A stretch of DNA of 64,000 bases, from positions 51,240-115,239 of the forward strand of contig CALRKY020000006.1 of the NCBI GenBank assembly GCA_943368345.1. The letters run 5' to 3'. The first letter of the stretch is position 1. Each line of letters begins with the position of its first letter. The notes beneath the pieces are model-generated. The model was not told where the DNA came from and made no database searches. It saw only the letters and a program-made list of their open reading frames with translations. Positions 43,184 through 52,710 of this stretch are shown piece after piece. This DNA comes from JADCGM01 sp943368345. Its GTDB lineage: Bacteria; Pseudomonadota; Alphaproteobacteria; Sphingomonadales; Sphingomonadaceae. The translations under genes and the position numbers were made by a program.

Positions 43184-43921
43184 ATGACCAGAGATACGGC
43201 GAGCGGTACCACCGCCGAGCGGCGCTTTTACAGCGGCATGGCGATTTTCATGATTCTGGTCGTGCTGATCGGCTTTGCCCCCAGCTTCTATTTTCGCGGG
43301 CTGGTCCATGTTCCAAGGCCCAATCCGACGCTGTCGCCGCTGGTGATGCTGCACGGCCTGATGTTTTCGCTCTGGATGCTGTTGTTTCTGGCGCAGGTGC
43401 GGTTGGTTGCTGCCGGTCGCCGCGATCCGCACCGCAGGCTTGGGATGTGGAGCATGGTGTTCGCGGCCGCGCTGATCCCGCTGATGATTGCCACAACCAT
43501 CGGTCAGGTTGCGCGGGCGAACCAACCGCCGGGTTTCACCGCGCTCGGCTGGACCGCCGTTCCGGCCTTTGGAATTCCGGTCTATGCTGGCTTCATCTGG
43601 GGCGGCTGGGTCTGGCGGTATATGGTGCAGACCCACAAGCGGTTCATGCTTGCGGCGGCGCTGTTGATGATGGACCCGGCGATTGGCCGCCTGCCCATCT
43701 TTCCACCGACACCGGGCAGCACCGTGCTGTCGGATATTGCCGGTTGGTCGCCCTTCCTTGCCCTGTTCGTCTGGGACTGGGTTCGAATGCGGCGGTTTCA
43801 CTGGGTCACGCTGGCCACCTCCGGGGTGTGGGCGGTGGTGCTGGTGTTTCGCGCCATGGCACTGACCAGCCCGACCTGGGAAAAATTTGCCAAGTGGGTC
43901 GTCGCCCTTGCTGGCGGTTGA
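43184..43921 (+). CDS. Polytopic membrane protein of unknown function
   Basis: A 245-residue protein with six or seven hydrophobic helices (first at about 18-38). Conserved-looking features include MLHGLMFSLWMLLFLAQ, RRLGMWSM and the WVWRYMVQTHKRFML loop. The histidines in or near helices (for example LHG) suggest a redox or haem-binding role, but no family is recognised. It lies divergent to the MBL gene and 79 bases before the acylase gene, so it may share a transcript with the latter. Confidence 0.75.
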   Translation: MTRDTASGTTAERRFYSGMAIFMILVVLIGFAPSFYFRGLVHVPRPNPTLSPLVMLHGLMFSLWMLLFLAQVRLVAAGRRDPHRRLGMWSMVFAAALIPLMIATTIGQVARANQPPGFTALGWTAVPAFGIPVYAGFIWGGWVWRYMVQTHKRFMLAAALLMMDPAIGRLPIFPPTPGSTVLSDIAGWSPFLALFVWDWVRMRRFHWVTLATSGVWAVVLVFRAMALTSPTWEKFAKWVVALAGG

Positions 43922-44000
43922 GTCACGCTCCCGCATTCGCCAGTCTGGTTTATCGGCACCGCCCCGGCTTAATGTCGGGAACGGGCAGGGGAAAATTTTG

Positions 44001-46100
44001 ATGGGTGTTTGGCGCAAAATCGGGCTTGGAACCGGCACAATCGTTGTTGCTGCGCTGATCGGGCTGGCGGCTTGGGAGCCGCTGTTCGCCGATGCCGCAG
44101 TGCCGCCGCCCGCAAAAACCCATGATGTCCGGATCGTCCGCGACACTTACGGCGTGCCGCACATCTTCGGCAAAACCGATGCCGACGTCGCCTACGGTCT
44201 CGCCTATGCTGAGGCGGAGGATGATTTCGGCACCATGGCCTCGGTCGTCGCAAGCGTTCGGGGCCGGTCGGGCGCAATGCTGGGGCAGGATGCGGCGGCG
44301 GTCGATTATGCCAGCCATCTGCTCGGAATCTGGACCACAACCGAGCGCGATTATCTGAAGCTCGCCCCCGACACCCGGGCGCTGCTCGATGGTTATGCCG
44401 CCGGGCTCAACCGCTATGCCGAAACCCATGCCGAGGAAGTGCCACTGCGCAACCTGTTTCCGGTGAGTGGCAGGGATATCGCCGCCGGGTTCGCACTGCG
44501 GTCACCGTTTTTCTACGGGCTCGACAAGACTCTGGGCGCGATCATCGCCGACAAGCCGATCCCGCGCGACGGCGGGCTGACGGAGGAACGCGGATCGAAT
44601 GCCTTTGCGGTCGCCCCGGGACGCGCCACCGATGGCATCACCCGGCTCGTCTCCAACTCCCATCAGCCGTGGGAAGGGCCGGTGTCCTGGTATGAAGTTG
44701 TCGTCCATTCGGAGGAAGGCTGGGACTTTGCCGGAGCGCTGTTTCCGGGGGCACCCTATCCCTTGCTCGGGCGCAACAAGTCGCTCGGCTGGACCAACAC
44801 GGTCAACCGGCCTGACCTGATCGACACCTATAAATTGGTGCTGGACGGCGACGGCAGCCACTACCGATTTGACGGAAAATGGCTGCCGCTGGAGAAAAAG
44901 CGCGTCTGGTTGCGGGTGAAGTTCGGGCCGTTCGCCCTGCCGATTCCGCGCAACGTCTACCGCTCGGTCCATGGTCCGGTGTTGATCAACAAATCCGGGG
45001 CCTATGCGGTGCGATATGCCGGGATCGATGACCTGCGCAGCGTCGAGCAATATTACCGGCTGAACAAGGCCAAGGATTTTGCCGAGTGGAAGGCGATCAT
45101 GGCAACGCAGGCGATCAACGCCACCAATTTTGTCTACGCCGATGCGGCCGGTCATATCGGCATGTTCTACAATGCCCGCTTCCCCAATCGCGCCAGCGGC
45201 TATGATTGGCGGGGCGTGCTGCCCGGCGACACATCGAAGGCGCTGTGGACCGACTATGTGCCGTTTTCGGCTTATCCGGCGGTCGTTGATCCAGCATCCG
45301 GCTGGGTGGCCAATTCCAACAACACGCCCTTTCTGGCGACCGCGCCCGCTGACAATCTGAAGCGCAGCGATTTTTCGGAGCGGCTGGGGATAGAGACCAA
45401 CATGTCAAACCGCGCCCACCGGTTTGAAGAATTATTTGCCGCGCATGGCCCGGCTCCGATCAGCCGCGCCGACCTGCTGCGGATTCGCGCCGACAAGGAA
45501 TATAGCCGGTCGGGCTGGGGCCAGAAATGGATGACGCTGGTGCTGGCAGTCGATACCAGCGATGCCCCTGATCTCGCCAAGGCGCAGGCTTTGCTGCGGA
45601 CCTGGGACTGGAAGCAGGATGGGAAGGGCGCCGCCGATGCTCTGGCCGCGGCGGTGCTGGGAACCGGCGCGCGCTCGGGCTATTTCCAGCTGCCGTTTGA
45701 CGATGCCAAACCGGCGCTGCGCCAATGTGTTGATTTCCTGATGACCCATCACGGTCGCCTCGATCCGCCCCTGTCGGCGCTGCAGCGGGTGGCGCGGGGC
45801 AAGGTCAGCATCCCGGTGCTCGGCGGGCCGGACACGCTGCGGGCGCTCTATACCAAGCGGAATGACAAGACCGGGACGCTCGACGGCTACAACGGTGACA
45901 GCTTCATCCAGTGGACCGAATGGGACAAATCGGGCGCGGCCAAATCCTGGAGCATCCAGCCCTGGGGGTCAGCAATCGAACGGCCAAACAGCAAACATTA
46001 TGCCGATCAGGCCGCTTTGTTTGCTGCCGAAGGCTGGAAGCCAGTGTGGTTCACCGAAGCCGAACTGAAGGGCCATATTGAGCGCGAATATCGACCGTAG
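44001..46100 (+). CDS. Penicillin-acylase family Ntn hydrolase
   Basis: A 699-residue pro-enzyme with a signal anchor (about 5-28). The alpha-chain region VRIVRDTYGVPHIFGKTDAD is typical. Autocatalytic cleavage should occur at G198-S199 in EERGSNAFAV, freeing the catalytic N-terminal serine of the beta chain. This family includes penicillin G acylases, aculeacin acylases and AHL-lactone acylases; the substrate cannot be chosen from sequence. The start at 44001 gives a proper signal segment. A RBS-like GGGGAAA lies upstream. Confidence 0.92.
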   Translation: MGVWRKIGLGTGTIVVAALIGLAAWEPLFADAAVPPPAKTHDVRIVRDTYGVPHIFGKTDADVAYGLAYAEAEDDFGTMASVVASVRGRSGAMLGQDAAAVDYASHLLGIWTTTERDYLKLAPDTRALLDGYAAGLNRYAETHAEEVPLRNLFPVSGRDIAAGFALRSPFFYGLDKTLGAIIADKPIPRDGGLTEERGSNAFAVAPGRATDGITRLVSNSHQPWEGPVSWYEVVVHSEEGWDFAGALFPGAPYPLLGRNKSLGWTNTVNRPDLIDTYKLVLDGDGSHYRFDGKWLPLEKKRVWLRVKFGPFALPIPRNVYRSVHGPVLINKSGAYAVRYAGIDDLRSVEQYYRLNKAKDFAEWKAIMATQAINATNFVYADAAGHIGMFYNARFPNRASGYDWRGVLPGDTSKALWTDYVPFSAYPAVVDPASGWVANSNNTPFLATAPADNLKRSDFSERLGIETNMSNRAHRFEELFAAHGPAPISRADLLRIRADKEYSRSGWGQKWMTLVLAVDTSDAPDLAKAQALLRTWDWKQDGKGAADALAAAVLGTGARSGYFQLPFDDAKPALRQCVDFLMTHHGRLDPPLSALQRVARGKVSIPVLGGPDTLRALYTKRNDKTGTLDGYNGDSFIQWTEWDKSGAAKSWSIQPWGSAIERPNSKHYADQAALFAAEGWKPVWFTEAELKGHIEREYRP

Positions 46101-46108
46101 GCGGCCCG

Positions 46109-47320
46109 CTAGCGCTGCATGAGCTTGCCCAGTTTGAACAGGCTGGGTGGCGGGCCGGAGTGGAGGACGCCGGCGCGGAACAGGCGTGCCGACCACCAGA
46201 TGGTCAGTGCAGCAAAGGCGAGTTGCCAGATGATCGCCAGCAGATGCTGTCCAAGCCCGGGTTCGAGCGCGGCGGTCGCGATCATCATATAGGGCGACGA
46301 AAACGGGATCAGCCGCATCAGCCCGGCCCACCAGCCATCAATCCGGTCAGCCGCGCCCAGCACCGACACGAAAATGATCGTCTGCGCGATGGTGACCGGC
46401 ATGCTGAATGACTGCACCTCGCGGATTGACGAGCACAGCGAGCCGAGGCCGAGGTAGAGGGCGCCGTAGATCAGGTAGGCGGTGGTGAAATAGCCCAGCC
46501 CGAGCAGGAGCATCACCGGCCAGCCCACCGCTGGCGTCGGCATCAGCCCGGCGGGGATATTGGCCAGCAGCAGCAACGCACCGCCGCCGATGATTGTGGA
46601 CCACAGCGCGATGCCGACCAGGGATGTCGCCAGCATCGCTGCCAGCTTGCCAGCAAAAATCGCCGGGACGGGCACGGCGGCGGCCAGCACCTCGATCACC
46701 TTGTTGGATTTCTCCTCGACCATGTTGGTCAGCAGCACACCGGCGAGCAGGCCGATCAGCATGAACAACACCCCGGCCGCCCCCACGGCAAGCGGTTGCA
46801 GCTGGACCGAGGGCGCGGTCCCGCCGCTGGCAATCTCTGTGACTTTCAGCGGTGCCAAATCGGGCGTGACGTTGCCGGTCATTAATCGTGCGCCATCAAC
46901 CAGCCCCTGCAGCCGGGCGAGCGGCGGTCGTCCGCTGTCACTGATCCGGACCAGTCTGGCGCTCCGGTCGACGATCAGGACGGAGGTGAACCGGCCTGCC
47001 CCTTTTGCCTTGGGCTTCAACAGCCGTTTTGCCTGCGCGTCGGGGTCAGCCTCTGCCTCGACAAAGGTGAGGCGCAGCGCCCTCCCGCTGTCGATCCCCT
47101 TGACCCGGTCGGCAGAGCGCCGGAGCAGTTCGGTCGTCGGGCCATCAGCGATGACAGCGATGGCGGTATCACTGCCCCGTGCACTGGACGCGCCGACGGC
47201 AGCACTGAGGAACCCGACCGCGATCCCGATGATCGGCATCAGCAACCAGACCAGAAATCCCCGGGTAAAAATGGTCGCGACGAAATCGCGGCGCGCAACG
47301 ACCAGCGCTGCCCCCATCAT
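46109..47320 (-). CDS. ABC transporter permease (NatB/ABC-2 type)
   Basis: A 403-residue membrane protein with one N-terminal helix (about 18-40), a large extracytoplasmic domain (about 45-180) and about five C-terminal helices, as in NatB-type ABC-2 permeases. KSNKVIEVLAAAVPVPAIFAGKL (about 207-229) matches the conserved NatB cytoplasmic loop. The start overlaps the ATPase gene by ATGA. Transported substrate (sodium, drug or other) is unknown. Confidence 0.9.
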   Translation of the reverse strand: MMGAALVVARRDFVATIFTRGFLVWLLMPIIGIAVGFLSAAVGASSARGSDTAIAVIADGPTTELLRRSADRVKGIDSGRALRLTFVEAEADPDAQAKRLLKPKAKGAGRFTSVLIVDRSARLVRISDSGRPPLARLQGLVDGARLMTGNVTPDLAPLKVTEIASGGTAPSVQLQPLAVGAAGVLFMLIGLLAGVLLTNMVEEKSNKVIEVLAAAVPVPAIFAGKLAAMLATSLVGIALWSTIIGGGALLLLANIPAGLMPTPAVGWPVMLLLGLGYFTTAYLIYGALYLGLGSLCSSIREVQSFSMPVTIAQTIIFVSVLGAADRIDGWWAGLMRLIPFSSPYMMIATAALEPGLGQHLLAIIWQLAFAALTIWWSARLFRAGVLHSGPPPSLFKLGKLMQR

Positions 47321-48234
47321 GCCGTCATCCCTTCTGAGCCGGTCGCCGCATCCGCACCGACAATCGCCACAAAGGCATCGTGCAGGGTCGGGCGCTCAAT
47401 CGTCAGTTCCCGCACCCCAACCCCGCTGGCGAGCAGCCGCTGCAGTGTCGGTTCAATCCCCTCAGGCGGCAGATCAAAGCGGTGACCCGCCCCGTCCACC
47501 ACCGCATGTGCCGGGAGCAGGTCGTCGGCAACCGGGGTGGTGGTCGCCACGAACACCCGCGACGGCAGGCGCTGGCGGGCATCATCCACGCTGCCCTGGA
47601 ACCGGGTCTGCCCCTTGGCGATGATGACCAGTTCGTCGCATAATTGCTGGGCATGGGCCATGACATGGGTGGAAAACAGGACCGTCGCACCCCGGGCGGC
47701 CTGCGCCCGAATGAGCGTTTCGAGATCCTGCTGATTGACCGGATCGAGGCCGGAAAACGGTTCGTCGAGCACGATCAACTCCGGCTCGTGGACCAGAGTT
47801 GCCAGCAGCTGCACCTTCTGCGCCATGCCCTTGGACAGGGTGCGGACCTTGGCGCGTTTGTGGTCGCCCAGACCATGGCTATCGAGCAGGGCATCGGCGC
47901 GGATGCGGCCTTCGACCAGGCCCAAGCCCCGCAAAGCCCCGAAATAGGCGATGACCTCCCGGACCTGCATCGCCGGATACAGCCCGCGCTCCTCCGGCAG
48001 ATAGCCGATTCGGTGCGATTGGCGTAACGGGGTGTCGTCCCCAAGAATGCGGCGGGTGCCGCCGTCGGGGTCGAGGATGCCGAGCAGCATCCGCAGCGTC
48101 GTGGTTTTCCCTGCACCATTCTGCCCGAGAAATCCGAATATCTTGCCGCGCGGCACTGTGAAACTGACCCCATCGACGACAGCCCGACCCTCAAACCGCT
48201 TGATCAATCCGTCTGCTTCAATCCCCGCGTCCAT
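47317..48234 (-). CDS. ABC transporter ATP-binding protein (NatA type)
   Basis: A 305-residue nucleotide-binding subunit. Walker A GQNGAGKTT near 38, ABC signature LSKGMAQKVQLLA near 132, Walker B LIVLDEPFSGLDPVN near 153 and H-loop STHVMAHAQQL near 185. The C-terminal extension (about 215-305) is like that of NatA exporters. Co-transcribed with the permease by a four-base overlap. Confidence 0.95.
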   Translation of the reverse strand: MDAGIEADGLIKRFEGRAVVDGVSFTVPRGKIFGFLGQNGAGKTTTLRMLLGILDPDGGTRRILGDDTPLRQSHRIGYLPEERGLYPAMQVREVIAYFGALRGLGLVEGRIRADALLDSHGLGDHKRAKVRTLSKGMAQKVQLLATLVHEPELIVLDEPFSGLDPVNQQDLETLIRAQAARGATVLFSTHVMAHAQQLCDELVIIAKGQTRFQGSVDDARQRLPSRVFVATTTPVADDLLPAHAVVDGAGHRFDLPPEGIEPTLQRLLASGVGVRELTIERPTLHDAFVAIVGADAATGSEGMTA

Positions 48235-48278
48235 CGGTCCCCGCTTGCAACTTAAGCGAACCTGTTATCCTTGGCGGC

Positions 48279-49334
48279 GTGACGACACACAAGCCCTTGC
48301 GAGAGAGATTGCAGGCCGAAGCGGCAGGCCTTGGCTTTGCGGCGTTCGGTGTCGCGAAGGCGGACGCCGCGCCACTGGCGGGTGCACGGCTGGCGGCCTG
48401 GTTGGCGGACGGCTGCCATGGTGACATGCTGTGGATGGCGGACAGTGCCGACCGCCGGTCCGCGCCGACGGCACTATGGCCGGAGGTGAAGTCCGTGGTG
48501 ATGCTGGGGATGCCCTATACGCCGCCGCTTGACCCGCTGCGGCACCAAAGCGCCCCGGAGGTTGGGGTGGTATCGGTCTATGCGCTTGGCAGCGATTATC
48601 ATGACCTGATCAAGCGGCGGTTGAAGGCGTTGGCGCGCTGGCTGGTTGCCGCGCACCCATCCGAGCTGAAGGTGTTTGTCGATACCGCACCGGTGATGGA
48701 AAAGCCGCTGGCGGAGGCCGCCGGGCTTGGCTGGCAAGGCAAACACACCAACCTTGTCTCCCGGGATCATGGATCCTGGCTGTTCCTGGGCGCGATCTAC
48801 ACGACACTCGACCTGCCGCCGACCGACATCCCGCAACCAAACTGCGGCAGTTGCAACGCCTGTCAAACGGCCTGCCCAACCGATGCCTTTCCAGGGCCAT
48901 ACAGGCTCGATGCGCGGCGCTGCATTTCCTATCTGACTATCGAGCACAAAGGCCCGATCCCGGTCGAATTCCGCAAGGCCATCGGCAACCGGATTTATGG
49001 CTGCGACGATTGTCTGGCGGTGTGCCCCTGGAACAAGTTCGCGGCGACCGCTGCCGACATGGCCTTTGCCCCCCGCGCCGAACTGACCGCACCATTGCTC
49101 GGTGATTTGCTCGATCTGGACGACCCGGCCTTCCGGGAGATGTTTCGCGGTTCTCCGGTGAAACGCATCGGACGCGACCGGTTCATCCGCAATGTTGCGA
49201 TTGCCGCCGGGAACAGCGGCGACCCCGGACTCGCCCCGCGATTGGCAGCGCTGATCGACGATCCATCCGACATTGTGCGCGATGCAGCCGATTGGGCGCT
49301 GACCGAACTTGGCTTTTCGACCGCCGTACCCTAG
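48279..49334 (+). CDS. queG: Epoxyqueuosine reductase
   Basis: A 351-residue cobalamin-dependent iron-sulfur enzyme reducing epoxyqueuosine to queuosine in tRNA. Two 4Fe-4S motifs are visible: CGSCNACQTACPTDAF near 188 and CDDCLAVCPWN near 246. The N-terminal half includes DTAPVMEKPLAEAAGLGWQGKHTNL, a QueG hallmark. The likely start is GTG at 48279. The C-terminal HEAT-like region is short, as in many QueG proteins. Confidence 0.96.
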   Translation: MTTHKPLRERLQAEAAGLGFAAFGVAKADAAPLAGARLAAWLADGCHGDMLWMADSADRRSAPTALWPEVKSVVMLGMPYTPPLDPLRHQSAPEVGVVSVYALGSDYHDLIKRRLKALARWLVAAHPSELKVFVDTAPVMEKPLAEAAGLGWQGKHTNLVSRDHGSWLFLGAIYTTLDLPPTDIPQPNCGSCNACQTACPTDAFPGPYRLDARRCISYLTIEHKGPIPVEFRKAIGNRIYGCDDCLAVCPWNKFAATAADMAFAPRAELTAPLLGDLLDLDDPAFREMFRGSPVKRIGRDRFIRNVAIAAGNSGDPGLAPRLAALIDDPSDIVRDAADWALTELGFSTAVP

Positions 49335-49363
49335 GCAGCGCACCGACCTGATCAGGAGCCACC

Positions 49364-50350
49364 ATGACGCACAAACTTGATGTCCTCGCCATTGGTAATG
49401 CCATCGTCGATGTGATCGCCACCGCCGACGACGCATTTCTGGTGTCGGAAGGTTTGGCGAAAGGGTCGATGCGGCTGATTGATGCGGCGGAGGCCACGCA
49501 GCTTTATGGCCGGATGCGCAGCGCCCGGGAAATATCAGGCGGATCGGGCGCAAACACTGCATCGGGGATTGCTGCGCTTGGCTCGTCAGTCGCGTTTGTT
49601 GGCCGCGTTGCCGATGACCAGCTGGGTCAGGTCTTCGCGCACGATATCCGTGCGGCGGGCGTAAACTATCTGACCCCCTTTGCCGACACCGGCAACCCGA
49701 CGGCGCGCTGCCTCATCCTCGTCACCCCCGATGCGCAGCGGACGATGAACACCTTTCTGGGCGCATCGCAGGACCTGACCCGGGAGGATGTCGATTATGA
49801 TTTGGTGAAGGAGGCCGGGATCACCTACCTTGAAGGTTATCTTTGGGACCCGCCCGCGCCGCGCGAGGCGATGGCGGTGGCGCTCGAAGTGGCGCGGGCC
49901 AATGGCCGGAAGGTTGCCTTCACCCTGTCGGATGCCTTTTGTGTCGAACGACACCGCCAGGATTTCCGTGATCTGGCCGATGGTCGTGTCGATATCCTGT
50001 TTGCGAACGAGGTGGAGATTTGCTCGCTCTATCAGGTCGCCGACTTCGATTCGGCGGCCCGGGCGATAGCCGGAAAGCTGCCGATTGCGGTCATCACCCG
50101 GTCGGAGAAGGGCGCAGTCGTGCTGGCGGGCGGACAAGCGATTGCAGTGCCGGCCGAACCGGCGGCCAGGATTGTCGATACCACCGGGGCCGGGGACCTG
50201 TTCGCCGCCGGTTTCCTCCACGGTCTGGCACAGGGGCGTGACCTGGGCATCTGCGCCCAGTTCGGAGCGATTGCGGCAGCCGAGGTGATTTCGCACTATG
50301 GCGCGCGCCCCGAGGCGGACCTCAGGGCGCTCGCGGCAAGGCTAGGCTAG
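49364..50350 (+). CDS. PfkB-family kinase, probably adenosine kinase
   Basis: A 328-residue ribokinase-superfamily enzyme. AIGNAIVDVIATADDAFL and GGSGANTASGIAALG at the N-terminus and the active-site signature VDTTGAGDLFAAGFLHGLA (Asp base near 279) are typical of bacterial adenosine kinases. Specificity is inferred from overall pattern, not proven. The 3' end overlaps the convergent permease gene by four bases. Confidence 0.9.
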   Translation: MTHKLDVLAIGNAIVDVIATADDAFLVSEGLAKGSMRLIDAAEATQLYGRMRSAREISGGSGANTASGIAALGSSVAFVGRVADDQLGQVFAHDIRAAGVNYLTPFADTGNPTARCLILVTPDAQRTMNTFLGASQDLTREDVDYDLVKEAGITYLEGYLWDPPAPREAMAVALEVARANGRKVAFTLSDAFCVERHRQDFRDLADGRVDILFANEVEICSLYQVADFDSAARAIAGKLPIAVITRSEKGAVVLAGGQAIAVPAEPAARIVDTTGAGDLFAAGFLHGLAQGRDLGICAQFGAIAAAEVISHYGARPEADLRALAARLG

Positions 50351-51918
50351 TTCTTGTGCTCGATCACCGGCGCGGGGAATTCACCCATGTCCGGACCGTC
50401 CAGCGTCGGGTCACCGTGCTGAAGGTTTGAATTGCGCATCCCGTATAGGAAATACATCAGGATCGCGCCGAGCATGAACCAGGCGAAGAAGATCAGCACC
50501 CGCACTTCCACCGTCGTAATCAGGTAGACGCATGACACAATGCCGAGCGCCGGTAGCACTGGATAGAGCGGAACCTTGAAGCCGCGCGGCAGGTCCGGCA
50601 TCGTGTTGCGCAGCCAGATCACTGTCAGGCAGACCACGGCAAAAGCCGCGAGTGTGCCGACCGACGTCATGTCGCCGAGCGTGTTGATGTCAAAGAAACC
50701 CGCGGCGCTCGCCACGATCATGCCGACAACCAGCGTGTTGATCCACGGCGTCCGGTATTTCGGATGGATGCGCGCGAACACCTTCGGCAGCAAGCCATCA
50801 CGGGCCATGGTGTAGAAAATCCGGGTTTGGCCGTACATCAGCACCAGCACAACGGAGGTCAGGCCGATGATTGCGCCAACCTTGATCGCCTTGGCAAACC
50901 AGGCCCATTGCGGCCCGAAACTGTCCACCGCGACGGCGACTGGATCGGGGACATTCAGCCCCTTGTAGTTGACCACCAGCGTCATCACCGTCGCAACCAG
51001 CATGTACAGCACGGTGCAGACGACCAGCGAGCCGATGATGCCGAACGGCATGTCCTTTTGCGGGTCCTTGGCTTCCTGCCCGGCGGTCGAGACCGCTTCG
51101 AAACCGATATAGGCAAAGAACACGATGGAGGCGGCGCGCATGACGCCACCCCAGCCAAACTCACCGTCCTTGCCGGTGGCTTCGGGAATGAACGGCACCC
51201 AGTTTTTGGCGGTGAGTTCAGTCAGATTGCTAAGCACCATATAGCCGCCGATCACGATGAAGGCGACGATAACGCTGACCTTCACCGCGACGATGACGTT
51301 GTTGACCTTCGCCGATTCGGACACGCCGATGACCAGCAGGATCGACAGGACCGCGCAGACGAGGAAAGCGGGCAGGTTGAACACCGTCACAACCGGCACC
51401 CCGTCAACCACCACCTGCGCCCCGTCCCGGATCAGCGGATAGCCGGACGGGCCAGTTAATTCGGGCGGTATCTGCAAGCCGAAATCGCCAAGCAGGCTGA
51501 CGACATAGCCTGCCCAGCCAACCGCGACGACCGAGGCGGCAAGGCCGTATTCGAGCAGTAGCAGCGACCCCATGATCCACGCGGCAAATTCGCCAAGCGT
51601 GGTGTAGCTATAGGTATAGGCTGAACCGGACACCGGCAGGGTGGACGACAATTCGGCATAGCAGAGGCCGGCAAAGGCGCAGACAATCCCGGCAACCACG
51701 AAGGACAGCAGCACGGCAGGTCCGGCATGCAGCGCCGCCGCACTCCCGGTCCGGACGAAAATGCCAGCCCCGATGATGCAGCCGACGCCGAGCAGCAGCA
51801 GGTTCCACTTGCCGAGCGTGCGTTTCAATTCACTGCTTTGCGTTTCGCGCTGGATTTGCGCGACGGATTTGCGGGCGGACATCCGCGCCAAGAGTCCGGT
51901 TTTCACTGCTGTTGTCAT
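50347..51918 (-). CDS. APC-superfamily amino acid permease (CAT type)
   Basis: A 523-residue inner-membrane transporter with about 12-13 helices. The first helix has GVGCIIGAGIFVRTG, the glycine-rich substrate site of APC permeases. A conserved loop SIVFFAYIGFEAVSTAGQEAKDPQKDMP (about 258-285) follows, typical of the cationic amino acid transporter group. Substrate range is not determinable. It lies alone on the minus strand between adenosine kinase and the his operon. Confidence 0.94.
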   Translation of the reverse strand: MTTAVKTGLLARMSARKSVAQIQRETQSSELKRTLGKWNLLLLGVGCIIGAGIFVRTGSAAALHAGPAVLLSFVVAGIVCAFAGLCYAELSSTLPVSGSAYTYSYTTLGEFAAWIMGSLLLLEYGLAASVVAVGWAGYVVSLLGDFGLQIPPELTGPSGYPLIRDGAQVVVDGVPVVTVFNLPAFLVCAVLSILLVIGVSESAKVNNVIVAVKVSVIVAFIVIGGYMVLSNLTELTAKNWVPFIPEATGKDGEFGWGGVMRAASIVFFAYIGFEAVSTAGQEAKDPQKDMPFGIIGSLVVCTVLYMLVATVMTLVVNYKGLNVPDPVAVAVDSFGPQWAWFAKAIKVGAIIGLTSVVLVLMYGQTRIFYTMARDGLLPKVFARIHPKYRTPWINTLVVGMIVASAAGFFDINTLGDMTSVGTLAAFAVVCLTVIWLRNTMPDLPRGFKVPLYPVLPALGIVSCVYLITTVEVRVLIFFAWFMLGAILMYFLYGMRNSNLQHGDPTLDGPDMGEFPAPVIEHKN

Positions 51919-52002
51919 TGTTCCCCCACCGCCGCAACCGGGCGGATATCCCTCAAGATGGCCAGACGTTAGCCGCCTCTCCCGCCAGTTGCAACGCGCC
52001 GT

Positions 52003-52380
52003 CTACCGCGCCAGCATCGGCCCCAGTTTCCGCCCCGCCAGGATGTGCACATGCAGGTGCGGCACCTCCTGATGACTGTCGAGGCCGGTGTTGGCGAGCA
52101 GTCGGTAGCCGGGTTCCACAAGGCCCTGATCGGCGGCGACCTTGCCAACCGCCCGGACAAAGCCGCTTATTTCGGCATCGGACGCGGTCGCGGCGAAATC
52201 CGCCCAGGACGCATAGGCGCCCTTGGGGATCACCAAGATGTGCACCGGGGCCTGCGGATTGATATCGTGGAAGGCGAGCGCGAATTCGTCCTCATAAACC
52301 CGTTTCGACGGGATTTCGCCGCGCAGGATACGGGCGAAGATATTGCCGGGGTCATAGGAGAGGGTGGCATCGACGGTCAT
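52003..52380 (-). CDS. HIT family nucleotide-binding protein
   Basis: A 125-residue histidine-triad hydrolase/transferase. It begins with NIFARILRGEIPSKRVYED and has the catalytic HIT motif VPHLHVHILAG near residue 110. Members act on adenosine phosphoramidates or dinucleotides; the exact substrate is unknown. It lies two bases after hisE on the same strand, so it is the last gene of the histidine operon transcript. Confidence 0.93.
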   Translation of the reverse strand: MTVDATLSYDPGNIFARILRGEIPSKRVYEDEFALAFHDINPQAPVHILVIPKGAYASWADFAATASDAEISGFVRAVGKVAADQGLVEPGYRLLANTGLDSHQEVPHLHVHILAGRKLGPMLAR

Positions 52381-52382
52381 GG

Positions 52383-52700
52383 TCAGTCTTTCCGTGCCGC
52401 TTTCTCATCCAGCCCCGACACACCCTGCCGCCGCTTCAATTCGGCGGCGATGTCGGCGGGCGTGACGCCCGCGTCCGCCCAAAGGACCGCGAGGTGGAAC
52501 AGCAGGTCGGCGCTTTCGCCGATGATGGCGGCGCGGTCGTCGGCGACGGCGGCGATAACGGTTTCCACCGCCTCCTCCCCAACCTTCTGCGCGATCTTGG
52601 CGCGGCCCTTGGCGCTCAGCTTGGCGACATAGGACGCGTCCGAGCCGCCAGCGCGGCGGGCGAGGATTGTGGCGTAGAGGGTTTCGAGAGCGTCCTGCAT
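52383..52700 (-). CDS. hisE: Phosphoribosyl-ATP pyrophosphatase
   Basis: A 105-residue all-alpha NTP pyrophosphohydrolase, second enzymatic step of histidine synthesis. KVGEEAVETVIAAVADD and IIGESADLLFHLAVLW carry the acidic metal-binding residues. Start MQDALETLYATI at 52700 is standard; the longer open frame upstream covers the ACT gene. The C-terminus (KRRQGVSGLDEKAARK) is typical of alphaproteobacterial HisE. Confidence 0.95.
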   Translation of the reverse strand: MQDALETLYATILARRAGGSDASYVAKLSAKGRAKIAQKVGEEAVETVIAAVADDRAAIIGESADLLFHLAVLWADAGVTPADIAAELKRRQGVSGLDEKAARKD

Positions 52701-52710
52701 CACGCCAATG

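Noticed and set aside
48474..49562. 362-residue minus-strand frame opposite queG
   Set aside because: Covers queG and the start of the adenosine kinase gene; no family features.
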